A stretch of 64,000 nucleotides of DNA from an uncultured Chlorobiaceae bacterium (GCA_903939765.1 CAJAIK010000094.1:84984-148983); one strand, 5' to 3'; shown: positions 10,172 through 21,053, counted from the stretch's first letter. Translations and numbers: made by a program. The notes: generated by a model from the letters alone, not told the origin.

Positions 10172-11017
10172 ATGAGTTTGGAGTTGAATCAACAGCAGAT
10201 TGAACTTTTCCACAAAAAAATTTTTGACTTTTACCGGTTGCATGGAAGGAGCTTTCCCTGGAGGGAGAGTACTGATCGTTATGCGGTCATGATCAGCGAG
10301 ATTATGCTTCAGCAGACGCAGGCTGAAAGGGTTGTATCGAAGTATGATGCGTGGCTCCAGCGTTTTCCGGATGTAGCCTCTCTTGCATTGGCATCCCTCC
10401 GCGATGTGCTTTTCCACTGGAGTGGACTTGGCTACAATTCCCGCGGCCAGCGCCTCCAAACCTGTGCGAAGATGATCTTGGAGCGTTTTGACGGGGTGGT
10501 ACCAACCACTCCTGAACTACTGAAAACCCTGCCGGGCATAGGCGACTATACCTGCCGTTCCATTCCGGTTTTTGCCGATAATTTTGATGCCGCCGCGGTT
10601 GATACCAACATCCGTCGTGTCATCATACATGAATTTGCTCTGCCTGAGGATAGTTCGAAACCGACAATACAATATGCGGCAGAGTTGCTCTTGCCGAAAG
10701 GTCAAAGCCGTGAGTGGCACAATGCACTCATGGATTACGGATCGCTCCATCTCACCAGTCGCAGAACAGGCATCCGTCCGTTGACAAGGCAGTCGAAATT
10801 TCAGGGGTCAAAGCGCTGGTATCGTGGACAGCTTCTGAAGGAACTTGTGGCTTCAGAAGCCGTCTTTCTTGAAGAGATCGAAGCGAAATATGGCTCCTGT
10901 CCCTGGGGGTTGCAGGAAATCATCAATGGGCTCGTCTGCGAAGGGCTTGTTGATGAAGCTGAAATCCCGCACAAACCGGGTTGCAGAGTGCTGAGAATCC
11001 GAGAAGAGCAGAGCTAA
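10172..11017 (+). CDS. HhH-GPD adenine glycosylase-like protein (MutY-like, without Fe-S loop or NUDIX domain)
   Basis: FPWRESTDRYAVMISEIMLQQTQAERV, TLPGIGDYTCRSIPVFADNFDAAAVDTNIRRVI; after MDYGSLHLTSR none of the CX6CX2CX5C cysteines are present. Confidence 0.8.
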   Translation: MSLELNQQQIELFHKKIFDFYRLHGRSFPWRESTDRYAVMISEIMLQQTQAERVVSKYDAWLQRFPDVASLALASLRDVLFHWSGLGYNSRGQRLQTCAKMILERFDGVVPTTPELLKTLPGIGDYTCRSIPVFADNFDAAAVDTNIRRVIIHEFALPEDSSKPTIQYAAELLLPKGQSREWHNALMDYGSLHLTSRRTGIRPLTRQSKFQGSKRWYRGQLLKELVASEAVFLEEIEAKYGSCPWGLQEIINGLVCEGLVDEAEIPHKPGCRVLRIREEQS

Positions 11018-11084
11018 ATGCATCCATGGACTACGCCTTACAATGAGAGCGTCGAGCTTGTCCTGAAAAGTCCTCTTAACCGGT

Positions 11085-12917
11085 TTATTCGGTATTATAA
11101 ATCATGTTGAGAGAGTTGTAGACCCTGTCGATGTCGGTGGCATATTTCGCTGTAATATCTTTGCGTTTGAGTTTCATCGTTGGGGTCATGTGACCGTTTT
11201 CAATCGAAAAAGCCGTGTCGATCAGCAGAAACTTGCGCACCTTTTCGTGAGTGGCAAGTTGCCGTGAAACGGTACGGATGAGCTTTTCAAAAAGCTGAAG
11301 AACGCTTTTATTTTCAATAAGCTCTTTGTTTGTTGCTCCTGTAATTCCTTCAGCAGTGGCAAACTCCTTGAGCTTATTGAAATCAGGAACAATAAGTGCA
11401 ATCAGAAATGGTTTTTTTTCGCCGATGACAATGACCTGGTCGACATAGGGGCTTTCGGAAATCAGCTCCTCGATAGGCATTGGCGCAATATTTTTACCAC
11501 CAGAGGTAACAATGATATGTTTTTTTCGATCGGTTATTTTCAGATAGCCATCCCGGTCAATAATTCCAATATCGCCGGTGTGGAACCACCCATTCTTGAT
11601 AACTTCACGGGTTGCCTCTTCATCTTTCCAATACCCTTTCATAATATTCGGGCCCTTCAGCAGTATTTCGCCATCCTCAGCAATTTTGACCTCTACATTG
11701 TTAACTGCCGGTCCTACGGTTCCATATTTGACTTTTTCAGGTCGATTCACATGGGTTACCGGTGAAGTTTCAGTCAGTCCAAACCCCTCAAGGATTGTGA
11801 TATCGAGAGCCTGAAAAAATTCGCCAATTTTCTGCGGCAGGGCAGCTCCGCCAGAAACGAAATAGCGCAACCTTCCGCCAAATTTGAGTTTGATTTTGTT
11901 GTAAACAAGCTTTTCGGCCAACGCATGTTGCACAGAAAGAAGTTTGTGTGCAACACCTCTTTCACTGATTTCCTTGTGATATTTTTCGCCTGTATTCAGT
12001 GCCCAGTAAAAGATTTTCTGTTTTATTGCGCTCTGTGTTGAAATTTGCTTCAGTATGCTCATCTTGATGCGGTCAAACAGTCTCGGGACGGTAAAGATGA
12101 TTGTCGGCCGAGCCTCACTCATATTCAGGGAAATCGTTTCAATACTTTCAGCCAGATAGATGGTTGCTCCACAGGAAAAAAGCAGATAGTAACCGCCGGT
12201 TCGCTCATAGGCGTGACAGAGAGGAAGAAATGAGAGACCGCAATCTGTTTCGTCGAGGCGAATAACTGATGAGCAGGATTTGACATTTTCACAAATGTTG
12301 CGGTGCGTGAGCATGACCCCTTTTGGAACTCCTGTTGTGCCGGATGTGTAGATGATGGTTGCCACGTCGTCGGGCTCAACAATCGTCCCGTCAAGGATCC
12401 ACGGTTTTTCTTCAAGAATTTTATCACCCATCGCTTTGACCTGGTTCAGGTCCAGAACATCTTCCACAGCCTCCTCAAGTCGGTTCATGACCACCACAAG
12501 TGTCAATTCAGGAAGGTTTTGCCATATCGAAAGGATTTTGCCAAGCTGAAGCATGTTTGAGACTATGACAGCTTTGGCACTGCTGTTTTTGAGAATGTAC
12601 TCAATCTGGTTGGCTGGCAGGGAAGGGTAAAGCGGAACGTTGATTGCCCCGATATTCAGAATAGCCATGTCAGCAAGATACCATCCAGGCCTGTTTTCCG
12701 AAAGAATGGCAACCCGCTCTTTCAGAGTGATGCCGTTGTGTTTCAGAAAAGCAGAAAGTGCATGGATGTCCTTTCCAAATGCATCATAAGAGATGGGTTC
12801 ATATACCCCATTGATCTTCCTTGCAATCGGGAATTTGGACTCCTGCCCTTTGAAGTGATGAAAAACAGAGGAGAAGAGCTCTGGTAATGTCTGGAAGTCA
12901 GGATTGATAAGTCCCAT
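11085..12917 (-). CDS. AMP-dependent synthetase / long-chain fatty acid-CoA ligase
   Basis: [65 protein letters not shown]. Confidence 0.93.
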   Translation of the reverse strand: MGLINPDFQTLPELFSSVFHHFKGQESKFPIARKINGVYEPISYDAFGKDIHALSAFLKHNGITLKERVAILSENRPGWYLADMAILNIGAINVPLYPSLPANQIEYILKNSSAKAVIVSNMLQLGKILSIWQNLPELTLVVVMNRLEEAVEDVLDLNQVKAMGDKILEEKPWILDGTIVEPDDVATIIYTSGTTGVPKGVMLTHRNICENVKSCSSVIRLDETDCGLSFLPLCHAYERTGGYYLLFSCGATIYLAESIETISLNMSEARPTIIFTVPRLFDRIKMSILKQISTQSAIKQKIFYWALNTGEKYHKEISERGVAHKLLSVQHALAEKLVYNKIKLKFGGRLRYFVSGGAALPQKIGEFFQALDITILEGFGLTETSPVTHVNRPEKVKYGTVGPAVNNVEVKIAEDGEILLKGPNIMKGYWKDEEATREVIKNGWFHTGDIGIIDRDGYLKITDRKKHIIVTSGGKNIAPMPIEELISESPYVDQVIVIGEKKPFLIALIVPDFNKLKEFATAEGITGATNKELIENKSVLQLFEKLIRTVSRQLATHEKVRKFLLIDTAFSIENGHMTPTMKLKRKDITAKYATDIDRVYNSLNMIYNTE

Positions 12918-13116
12918 CAGTGCAAGATGTTTTCTTGTGGAAAATATCCCAAAAAGGGAGAAAAGCCCGGAAGTTCACCGGATCGTCATGTGCAGGCAGT
13001 GCGCAGCACGTTAATGGCAATTTCAATGATTAATAAATATTTAACCATACATTCTTATCTTTGCAAATTATGAAAATGATTTTTGAGTTTTTTTTAGCTT
13101 TGTTTCCTGACTTTTT

Positions 13117-14178
13117 ATGCAATTGACGAAAAAATCAAGCAGTGCTTTGATTGGTTATATCGGACTTGCGCTTGGCATTGTTCTGGTTGTGTTTCAGTTT
13201 CGTCAAATTGATTTTGCCAGTGTTGTTTTGCGGATCTCCTCAATCGGCTTTTCCTCGGTATTTATTCTTCTGCCATTTCTCATGCTGCATCTTTTGGAAA
13301 CAGTTGCATGGATAAGGGTTTTTCCTCCGAGCATAACGGCAATATCGTTTTTAAAGCTGCTGAAAATTCAGTTTATAGCTGAAACCATATCCATGACGCT
13401 TCCAGCAGGGATGGCTATCGGTGAACCTCTTCGTCCTTTTCTTTGTCAAAAATTTATTGGCATTCCTCTTCCCGCAGGTGTGGCGAGTGTCGCTGTGCGT
13501 AAACTCATGCTTGGTGTGGCACAGGGACTTTATACCATTATCGGTGCCATAGCTGGTTTTTCGCTTTTGCAGACGGTTTCCATCCCGATATTTCCTGTTG
13601 CTGTGCTTGGTTATATTATGGTTGGAGCTGGAGCAATGGTTTTTCTCGTTTTTCTCGTTTTGCTTTTGCTTTTGCTTAACGGAAACGCCGCACAGAATGT
13701 GCATAAACTTTTAATGTTGGTGCCATTCAAAAAGGTGAAAACGTGGCTGCTTACAAAGGAGGCTGGATTTCTTGATACCGACGATGAGTTGAGGAGTTTT
13801 GATACGCAGTTTGCCGGCCGCCTGTTTTTTGTCTTGCTCATTTATATTTTGGCCTGGTTCATGCTTGCAATTGAGAGTTTCATTATACTCCGGTTGCTTG
13901 GTGTCGAGCTCTCTTTTCTGCAGGTGCTTGCCATGGATACAGCAATTACGATGCTGCGGGGCATCTTTTTTTTCATCCCATCAGGACTCGGGGTGCAGGA
14001 GTTGGGGTATCGTCTTTTTTTTCAAGCGCTCGGTATGCATGATTTTGCTGATTATGGCGCATTTGTGCTTTTGAGGCGCTTCAAGGAACTTCTCTGGTAC
14101 AGTTTTGGCTACGGGGTTATGTTTTTTTCAGGGGTTCATCTGCGTGATGCGGAAGAGATGAGTAACGGAGATTTATGA
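13117..14178 (+). CDS. Flippase-like / lysylphosphatidylglycerol synthase-TM (UPF0104) integral membrane protein
   Basis: Multi-TM; GEPLRPFLCQKFIGIPLPAGVASVAVRKL; FFFIPSGLGVQELGYRLFF typical of the UPF0104 family. Confidence 0.75.
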   Translation: MQLTKKSSSALIGYIGLALGIVLVVFQFRQIDFASVVLRISSIGFSSVFILLPFLMLHLLETVAWIRVFPPSITAISFLKLLKIQFIAETISMTLPAGMAIGEPLRPFLCQKFIGIPLPAGVASVAVRKLMLGVAQGLYTIIGAIAGFSLLQTVSIPIFPVAVLGYIMVGAGAMVFLVFLVLLLLLLNGNAAQNVHKLLMLVPFKKVKTWLLTKEAGFLDTDDELRSFDTQFAGRLFFVLLIYILAWFMLAIESFIILRLLGVELSFLQVLAMDTAITMLRGIFFFIPSGLGVQELGYRLFFQALGMHDFADYGAFVLLRRFKELLWYSFGYGVMFFSGVHLRDAEEMSNGDL

Positions 14179-15131
14179 AAAAGAAAGTATTATTTATTTG
14201 CGGATCAATGAATCAGACAACCCAGATGCATCAGATTGCCGGGTTTATGACCGATTACGACCAATATTTTTCACCGTTTTTCAGTGATGGCATCCTCGGT
14301 TCTGCAAGCGACAGAGGGCTGCTTGAGTTTACCATTATGGGGCGCAAGCGCTCAGAACGTACACTTGACTATCTTCGTTTTAATAATCTGAAGCTTGATA
14401 TTGGCGGTTTTGCCCACGCTTATGATCTGGTGGTGACCTGTACGGATCTCATTGTTCCAAAACATATACGTCGAAAGAAAATTGTGCTGGTACAGGAAGG
14501 GATGACTGAACCGGAAACGCTTCTCTATCAACTTGCAAGAAATTTCCAGTGGATTCCCCGCTGGATTGCCGGTACGGCCATGACGGGGTTATCTGATGCC
14601 TATGAGAAGTTTTGTGTTGCCAGTGAAGGCTATCGTGATCTGTTTATCCGCAAAGGGGTGAGCCCTGCAAAGATTGAGGTGACCAGTATTCCGAACTTTG
14701 ACAATTGCGAAAAGTATCTTCAGAACGATTTTGACCATCGCGATTACGTGCTTGTCTGTACATCAGATAACCGTGAAACGTTTATTTACGAAAATCGTCC
14801 AAAAAACATCAGGAAGTATCTTGAAATAGCCGATGGGCGTCAGCTTCTTTTCAAACTGCATCCCAATGAAAATATCGAAAGGGCGACAAGGGAAATTGAA
14901 CGCTGCGCTCCCCAGAGTCTTGTTTTCAGTGAAGGCCGAACCGAAGAGATGATTGCCAACTCAGTTATGCTGATTGCTCAGTTTTCATCCACTATTTTTG
15001 TGGGCTCTGCTCTGAACAAGGTTGTGCATTGTGGTCTTCGTCCTGAAGAGCTAAAATCGCTCACTCCGATACAGAATAAATCAGCAGCAAGAAAAATCGC
15101 TGATGTTTGCCGGCAAGTGATTGAGGGTTGA
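14175..15131 (+). CDS. Putative GT-B-like glycosyltransferase (weak)
   Basis: ATGA overlap with upstream gene; [14 protein letters not shown] and [20 protein letters not shown] resemble GT-B C-terminal lobes; [17 protein letters not shown]. Confidence 0.5.
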   Translation: MKKKVLFICGSMNQTTQMHQIAGFMTDYDQYFSPFFSDGILGSASDRGLLEFTIMGRKRSERTLDYLRFNNLKLDIGGFAHAYDLVVTCTDLIVPKHIRRKKIVLVQEGMTEPETLLYQLARNFQWIPRWIAGTAMTGLSDAYEKFCVASEGYRDLFIRKGVSPAKIEVTSIPNFDNCEKYLQNDFDHRDYVLVCTSDNRETFIYENRPKNIRKYLEIADGRQLLFKLHPNENIERATREIERCAPQSLVFSEGRTEEMIANSVMLIAQFSSTIFVGSALNKVVHCGLRPEELKSLTPIQNKSAARKIADVCRQVIEG

Positions 15132-15153
15132 CAACCATGTACCACTGTTTTTT

Positions 15154-15867
15154 ATGCATACTGTAGCAATCATTCCTGCAAGAGGCGGGTCCAAAGGGCT
15201 GAAAGAGAAAAATATTTATCCTGTCGCAGGAAAACCTTTGCTGGCGTGGACTGTTTTGCAGGCGTTGGCTTCAACAAGTATTGAGAGAGTCTTTGTCTCA
15301 ACTGACGACGAGGCCATTGCCAAAGTTGCTTCAGAGTATGGAGCGGAGGTTATTGTACGCCCTCCCGAACTTGCTGGCGACAAAGCAAGCTCCGAATCGG
15401 CCATATTGCATGCCGTCGGGGTTATTGAACGGGATTACAATATGCCGCTCAGTACGATTGTCTTTTTGCAGGCCACCTCTCCCTTGAGGAAACAGGGAGA
15501 TATTGATCGTGCGGTAGAGCTTTTTTTTCAGGAAGGGGCTGATTCGCTTATTTCAGTCACCAGAGCCGATGATCTTACCCTGTGGGAATTTCAGGACGGG
15601 AAATGGGGGAGTGTCAACTTTGATTACCGCAATCGCGGGATGCGGCAGGATCGTCCAACGCAGTTCATTGAAAATGGCTCAATCTATATTTTCAAACCTG
15701 AAATTCTTGTTACTTTTGGCAATAGAATCGGTCAAAAGCTCTCTGCCTATGAAATGGAGTTCTGGCAGACATGGGAGATTGATACTATTGAGGAGATAGA
15801 TTTGATTGAGTATTACTTGTATAAAAAAAACCTGGGCATTCAGGATGCAAATCAACAGAACCTTTAG
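15154..15867 (+). CDS. CMP-sugar synthetase (acylneuraminate cytidylyltransferase family)
   Basis: [67 protein letters not shown]. Confidence 0.9.
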   Translation: MHTVAIIPARGGSKGLKEKNIYPVAGKPLLAWTVLQALASTSIERVFVSTDDEAIAKVASEYGAEVIVRPPELAGDKASSESAILHAVGVIERDYNMPLSTIVFLQATSPLRKQGDIDRAVELFFQEGADSLISVTRADDLTLWEFQDGKWGSVNFDYRNRGMRQDRPTQFIENGSIYIFKPEILVTFGNRIGQKLSAYEMEFWQTWEIDTIEEIDLIEYYLYKKNLGIQDANQQNL

Positions 15868-15879
15868 ATCACTGATTTT

Positions 15880-17010
15880 ATGAATTTCTTTTTATCCACC
15901 GATCTTATTATCGGGGTTAACGAAGCGCTGAAGCTGAATGAGCATCTTGCACAATTATCGGTGAAGAAGCCGGGCATTATCTACGATGCCAACATAGCAG
16001 GAACTCTCTATTTTCAGGAAGTTTTGAGAAACCTTACCTCAGAATATCCCAATGCCGTGCTCTCTTGCAACGATTTCGGCGGAGAGCCAACCTATACCTA
16101 TCTTGAAACGGTGGCTGAATTTTTCCGGAGCAATCCGCCTGATGCAATTGTTGCTATAGGCGGTGGAAGTACCCTTGATCTTGGAAAAGGGGTCGCCCTG
16201 CTTATGACCAATACCGTTCCGGCCCTTTCGCTCAAGGGTTTCCCTTCCGGAGTTCATGATCCTCTGCCGCTTGTAACCGTGCCCTCACTTCTTGGCAGCG
16301 GTGCCGAAATCAGTTTTAATGCCGTCTTTATTGATGAGGTTGAGGGGCGCAAACTTGGCATTAACAGCCGGAAAAATTTTCCGAAAAAAGCAGTTATTGA
16401 CCCGCAACTTTCTATGACTGCTCCTCTGGAAAGCGTTATTGCATCGGCTATGGATAGCCTTGTGCACTGCGTTGACAGTTTCGGTTCGATAAAGCATACG
16501 GCGTTGAGCAGGATTTTTGCCGTCGAAGGATTTCAGCGCACCTTTTATGCGTTGCAGCAAAACCAGCTTGATCGGGCGGAGTCGCGACTTGACCTTGCCA
16601 TTGGCAGTGTTTGCGGCACAGCGGCACTCATGAATTCCGGAGACGGTCCGACCAATGGTTTTGCCTACTATCTCGGCGTAAAGCACCGTGTGCCGCACGG
16701 TCTTGCTGGCGCCATCTTTCTCAAGGAGGTGATGCGCTATAACCATCTTCAGGGATATGAAAAATATGCCATCCTTAATCCCATGCGTTCAACTCCTTCA
16801 CCAAAAGAGGCTACCGTTGAACTGCTTGAAGAGATGGACGAACTCTATCAGCAGCTTCAGATCCCTTCGCTTGTTCCTTACGGGTATGGTAAAGGGAATG
16901 CTGCTGAATTTGCCCGTAACGCATCAGAAGCGCTGAAAGGCTCTTTTTCGGGCAATCCGGTTGAATTTACTGAAGAGTCGGCGCTGGCCGTTGTTTCTCG
17001 ATTAACCTAA
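15880..17010 (+). CDS. Iron-containing alcohol dehydrogenase family protein (KdnB-like?)
   Basis: AIVAIGGGSTLDLGKGVALLMTN, VTVPSLLGSGAEIS, DSLVHCVDS, HRVPHGLAGAI. Confidence 0.85.
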   Translation: MNFFLSTDLIIGVNEALKLNEHLAQLSVKKPGIIYDANIAGTLYFQEVLRNLTSEYPNAVLSCNDFGGEPTYTYLETVAEFFRSNPPDAIVAIGGGSTLDLGKGVALLMTNTVPALSLKGFPSGVHDPLPLVTVPSLLGSGAEISFNAVFIDEVEGRKLGINSRKNFPKKAVIDPQLSMTAPLESVIASAMDSLVHCVDSFGSIKHTALSRIFAVEGFQRTFYALQQNQLDRAESRLDLAIGSVCGTAALMNSGDGPTNGFAYYLGVKHRVPHGLAGAIFLKEVMRYNHLQGYEKYAILNPMRSTPSPKEATVELLEEMDELYQQLQIPSLVPYGYGKGNAAEFARNASEALKGSFSGNPVEFTEESALAVVSRLT

Positions 17011-17032
17011 CAAAAAGTGCAGGATACCTATT

Positions 17033-18190
17033 ATGGCGGGTGCAGAATTAATTGGACGTGAGGAATTGGCTGAAATACAGGAGCTTTTCAGCCGCGAAAA
17101 GGTCAATTTGTACCGTTACGGCGGGGGCAATTACAAGGCAAGGGAGTTTGAGGAAAAATTTGCTGCTTGGATGGGTGTGAAGTATGCCCATGCGGTTTCT
17201 TCAGGTACCGCAGCAATCCATTGCGCCCTTGCTGGCGCCGGGATTGGGCCCGGTGATGAGGTTATTACAACAGCATGGACCTTTATCGCTCCGATTGAGG
17301 CGATCAGTGCTCTGGGTGCTTTGCCTGTACCGGTTGAGCTTGATGAAACGTATCATCTTGACCCGCTTGAGGTTGAAAAGGCTATTACACCCGCCACAAA
17401 AGCTGTGGTGGCAATTCCCATGTGGGCATCTCCGAAAATGGATGAGCTTTCCGCTCTTTGCCGCAAGCATGGACTGATACTGATTGAAGATGCAGCACAG
17501 GCGCTTGGAGCCACCTTCAAGGGAGAGAAACTCGGCACCTTTGGAAGTGTTGCCTCTTTCTCCTTTGATGCTGGCAAGACGCTTCACACCGGTGAGGGCG
17601 GAATCATTGTAACCAACGATAAAGATATTTATGATCGTGCAGCAGAGTTTTCTGACCATGGTCACATGCACCAGCCCGGTTTACCGAGGGGTAAAGATCC
17701 CAGACGCTCAAAAGGGCTGAACTTGCGTCTCAGTGAAGTGACCGCGGCCATCGGACTGGCCCAGCTTGCCAAAATTGAGACCATTCTTTCGAAATCAAGA
17801 GAGAATAAAAAGAAAATCAAGGAGGCAATCCGTCATCTCGACAACCTTATTTTCAGACCGTTCAGCGATGAAGCGGGCGCACAGGGAGATACACTGATTT
17901 TCAGGGTAAAGGATCGTGAAGCGGCACTGCAGTTTGAAGCGCACCTGACAGAGCACGGCTTTGGCACCAAAATTCTTCCTGAAGCGCTTGACTGGCATTT
18001 TGCCGGGGTATGGGGTCACCTTCTTGGAGAGTATGATCGCTATTGTAATGCTGATCTTGAAGCTCTTTGGCCAAAAACCGGCATTATGCTCCGCAGCAGT
18101 ATCTGTTTGAATATTCCAGTGCTGATGGACGATGCGACAATTGAGAAGCTCGTTCAGGCCATTATTTCCGGTTCACATAAGATCGGATAG
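17033..18190 (+). CDS. DegT/DnrJ/EryC1/StrS family PLP-dependent aminotransferase (KdnA-like?)
   Basis: AVSSGTAAIHCALAGAGIGPGDEVITTAWTFIAPIEAI, LILIEDAAQALGATFKGEKLGTFGSVASFSFDAGKTLHTGEGGIIVTND. Confidence 0.92.
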   Translation: MAGAELIGREELAEIQELFSREKVNLYRYGGGNYKAREFEEKFAAWMGVKYAHAVSSGTAAIHCALAGAGIGPGDEVITTAWTFIAPIEAISALGALPVPVELDETYHLDPLEVEKAITPATKAVVAIPMWASPKMDELSALCRKHGLILIEDAAQALGATFKGEKLGTFGSVASFSFDAGKTLHTGEGGIIVTNDKDIYDRAAEFSDHGHMHQPGLPRGKDPRRSKGLNLRLSEVTAAIGLAQLAKIETILSKSRENKKKIKEAIRHLDNLIFRPFSDEAGAQGDTLIFRVKDREAALQFEAHLTEHGFGTKILPEALDWHFAGVWGHLLGEYDRYCNADLEALWPKTGIMLRSSICLNIPVLMDDATIEKLVQAIISGSHKIG

Positions 18191-18216
18191 TCAGAAGGGG
18201 ATTTGGTATACAAAAG

Positions 18217-18245
18217 AAGCCTGCTTGATGCAGGCTTTTTTTGTT
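18217..18245 (+). terminator. Rho-independent terminator after the aminotransferase gene
   Basis: aagcctgc-ttgat-gcaggctttttttg. Confidence 0.85.
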
Positions 18246-18250
18246 TCATG

Positions 18251-18321
18251 AGGCGAAGAGCGGACTCGAACCGCTGTAGAAGGTTTTGCAGACCTCTGCC
18301 TAACCACTCGGCCACTTCGCC
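18251..18321 (-). tRNA. tRNA-Cys (anticodon GCA)
   Basis: Reverse complement GGCGAAGTGGCCGAGTGGTTAGGCAGAGGTCTGCAAAACCTTCTACAGCGGTTCGAGTCCGCTCTTCGCCT folds as a cloverleaf; anticodon loop CTGCAAA; T discriminator. Confidence 0.95.
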
Positions 18322-18848
18322 GTTAAGGGAGTGTTAAGGTAAGAAAAAAGTTATTCTTTGCAAATCCGCTCGACCCTTATTTGTCGCATCAACCGATAAA
18401 CATTATTATTATCATCTTCTGAGTCGTCGATACCATAAAAATCACCACCTTTCATTTGTTCATAAACCCTGTGTGTTCATGATTTGCTGGCAGGAGCGTG
18501 CTCTTTTGTGCTCATCAAACGACGCAGATGGTCACTCTCAAGTTGATTGCACCGCTCTGAGGGCGGGAAAATGATCACCGCAATGCCGTGCTTATTGCGG
18601 AAAAGGCCGGAAGGATCAATTGATCAGGCGGTTCTCGTTTTTGAAGCCATCTCATTGAGATCCGCAAAAAACTTTCAGGAGTTTCAGTGTCGTTTGATGT
18701 GGTTCTGAAACGCTTGAAAGAGGAGCCGGGAAATTTGATGGGACGAGTTGAGGGTATTGGCAAGTCCGGAGCAAAGGTAAGCCGCCAGATACCGCCCTGA
18801 CTTACAGCAGAATCAGCAAGTGATGCAATCAAAAACAAGTGAAAACGG

Positions 18849-19157
18849 CTATAACCTTGACTCATCGTAAGCCTCGATTTCTCGCTCAATCCTTGCGCCT
18901 TCATTGCTCAGGGCAACTTTAAGATCGTAATCCATCTGCAGCCCAAACCAGAATTGTGGCGGAGTACTGAAATAGCGACCAAGCCGCAGGGCAGTTTCGG
19001 CTGTTATGCACCGTTTTCCTGCAATAATATCGTTGATGCGCCAGACGGGAATACAGATATCCTCGGCAATTCTTTTTTCGCTGAGATTCATGGGGGTGAG
19101 GTACTCCTCAAGCAGAACCGTTCCTGGATGAAGTGGCAACATTTTTCTGGCAAGCAT
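18849..19157 (-). CDS. HigA-family addiction module antidote (HTH)
   Basis: HPGTVLLEEYLTPMNLSEKRIAEDICIPVWRINDIIAGKRCITAETALRLGRYFSTPPQFWFGLQMDYDL. Confidence 0.9.
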   Translation of the reverse strand: MLARKMLPLHPGTVLLEEYLTPMNLSEKRIAEDICIPVWRINDIIAGKRCITAETALRLGRYFSTPPQFWFGLQMDYDLKVALSNEGARIEREIEAYDESRL

Positions 19158-19561
19158 TGATAGATTTCCTCATGGTAACTTGAATTTGCAATCTTTGAAC
19201 TCATGATAAACAGCTTACCATTTTTTTATTGATTTCACCCCTTTTATTCTTTTGTCTTTCAACGGAAGAACCACTTCTCTTTTTTGCACTTCTTCACAAA
19301 AGGGCGTGCTTTCTGTCTCGCTGTCAACAGTCATCGCCACCTTGCAAGACTTTTCGTGTTGTTATGGGCAATGGGAGAAGAAAATACCGAAAAGATACTA
19401 TGTGTGTGGATATCGGGGAACGACCATTGAAGTCATCCAGAATCATCATGGAGGAGTGCGCTAAAAAACAACTTCGCGCTTGGTCATTAATTTAAATTAA
19501 ACTATATATCGATGTATTATATGTTTTTTATTGGATTTTCATTGCAAAAGTTGACAATTCT

Positions 19562-21016
19562 ATGGCAAAAGTCGTCGTATTGGGAGCTGGAATTTCAGGC
19601 CACACCGCAGCTTCGTTTCTCAAAAAAAAACTTGGTAAGCACCATGAGGTCGTGGTTGTTACTCCGAATGCCTACTATCAGTGGATTCCATCAAACATCT
19701 GGGTTGGTGTCGGGCGGATGACGATTGATGATGTTCGCTTTGAACTCAAGAGAGTGTATGATCGTTGGGGCATTATTCTCAAACAGGCCAAAGCGGTTGA
19801 AATTCATCCTGAAGGTGACCGTGAAATTGCAAAGGGGTATGTGACGATTGAGTATACCGACGGGTTGCGCAGTGGAGAGACGGAGAAGGTTGATTATGAT
19901 TATCTGGTCAATGCTACGGGCCCAAAGCTTAACTTTGACGCTACAGAGGGTCTTGGCCCTGATAAAAATACGTTCTCGGTTTGTACCTATAACCACGCAG
20001 CCCACGCTTGGGAGAATCTTCAGGACAACATCAAAAAGATGAAGGCGGGTCAAAAGCAGCGGATTTTGATTGGCACCGGTCATGCCATGGCAACCTGTCA
20101 GGGCGCAGCCTTCGAATATATCCTGAATGTGGCTTATGAAATTTCAAAGCTCGGTCTCACGGACAAGGCGCAGATTACCTGGCTCTCCAATGAGTATGAG
20201 CTTGGTGATTTTGGTATGGGAGGCGCTTTTATCAACCGGGGAGGCTACTATACTCCGACGAAAGTCTTCACTGAATCGATCATGGCCGAGTACGGCATCA
20301 ACTGGATAAGACGTGCCGGCGTTCATCGCGTTGAACCTGGAAGGGCGCATTACGAAACTCTCAGTGGAGAAAATTTGACACAGGAGTTTGATTTTGCCAT
20401 GCTCATCCCTTCATTCTCAGGTGTTGGGCTGACCGCTTACGATAAATCAGGAGCTGACATTACAGAGAAGATGTTTGCACCGAACAAGTTTATGAAAGTT
20501 GATGCGGATTATAGTGCAAAACCCTTTGAGGAGTGGGAGGCTGATGACTGGCCGTCGCTCTATCAGAACCCTTTGTTCAAAAACATCTATGCTCCCGGTA
20601 TTGCTTTTGCCCCTCCGCATCCGATTTCAAAACCCATGTCGAGCCCGAGTGGACGCCAGATTTTTCCGACAGCGCCGCGTACCGGTATGCCGGCTGGAGT
20701 TATGGGGAAAATTGTTGCTCTCAATATTGCCGAAAAAATTCAGGGAGCAGAGGAGCATACACACAAGGCATCAATGAGCCGAATGGGTGCCGCTTGCGTT
20801 GTCTCTGCCGGATTTGGTTCATTTGATGGCCTGGGTGCATCCATGACTCTCTTTCCGGTTGTTCCCGATTGGAACAAGTATCCTGAATGGGGGCGTGACA
20901 TGAACTACTCTCTTGGCGAGGCTGGTCTTGCGGGACATTGGCTGAAGGTCATTCTGCACTATCTGTTTTTCCATAAGGCAAAAGGCTACCCGTTCTGGTG
21001 GTTGATTCCGGAATAA
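19562..21016 (+). CDS. Sulfide:quinone oxidoreductase family FAD protein
   Basis: KVVVLGAGISGHTAASFLKKKL N-terminal FAD motif; YYQWIPSNIWVGVG; C-terminal region PTAPRTGMPAGVMGKIVALNIA; hydrophobic C-terminus. Confidence 0.85.
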   Translation: MAKVVVLGAGISGHTAASFLKKKLGKHHEVVVVTPNAYYQWIPSNIWVGVGRMTIDDVRFELKRVYDRWGIILKQAKAVEIHPEGDREIAKGYVTIEYTDGLRSGETEKVDYDYLVNATGPKLNFDATEGLGPDKNTFSVCTYNHAAHAWENLQDNIKKMKAGQKQRILIGTGHAMATCQGAAFEYILNVAYEISKLGLTDKAQITWLSNEYELGDFGMGGAFINRGGYYTPTKVFTESIMAEYGINWIRRAGVHRVEPGRAHYETLSGENLTQEFDFAMLIPSFSGVGLTAYDKSGADITEKMFAPNKFMKVDADYSAKPFEEWEADDWPSLYQNPLFKNIYAPGIAFAPPHPISKPMSSPSGRQIFPTAPRTGMPAGVMGKIVALNIAEKIQGAEEHTHKASMSRMGAACVVSAGFGSFDGLGASMTLFPVVPDWNKYPEWGRDMNYSLGEAGLAGHWLKVILHYLFFHKAKGYPFWWLIPE

Positions 21017-21053
21017 ATCAATACACGACTAACAATCCTAAATCAGAAAACCT

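Noticed and set aside
18575-18904. 109-aa minus-strand ORF between tRNA-Cys and higA
   Set aside because: Overlaps the higA 3' end and has no recognisable motif; several frames were examined without finding a convincing gene.
19229-19495. 88-aa plus-strand ORF upstream of the SQR-family gene
   Set aside because: No motif and no supportive context; likely non-coding leader/promoter region.
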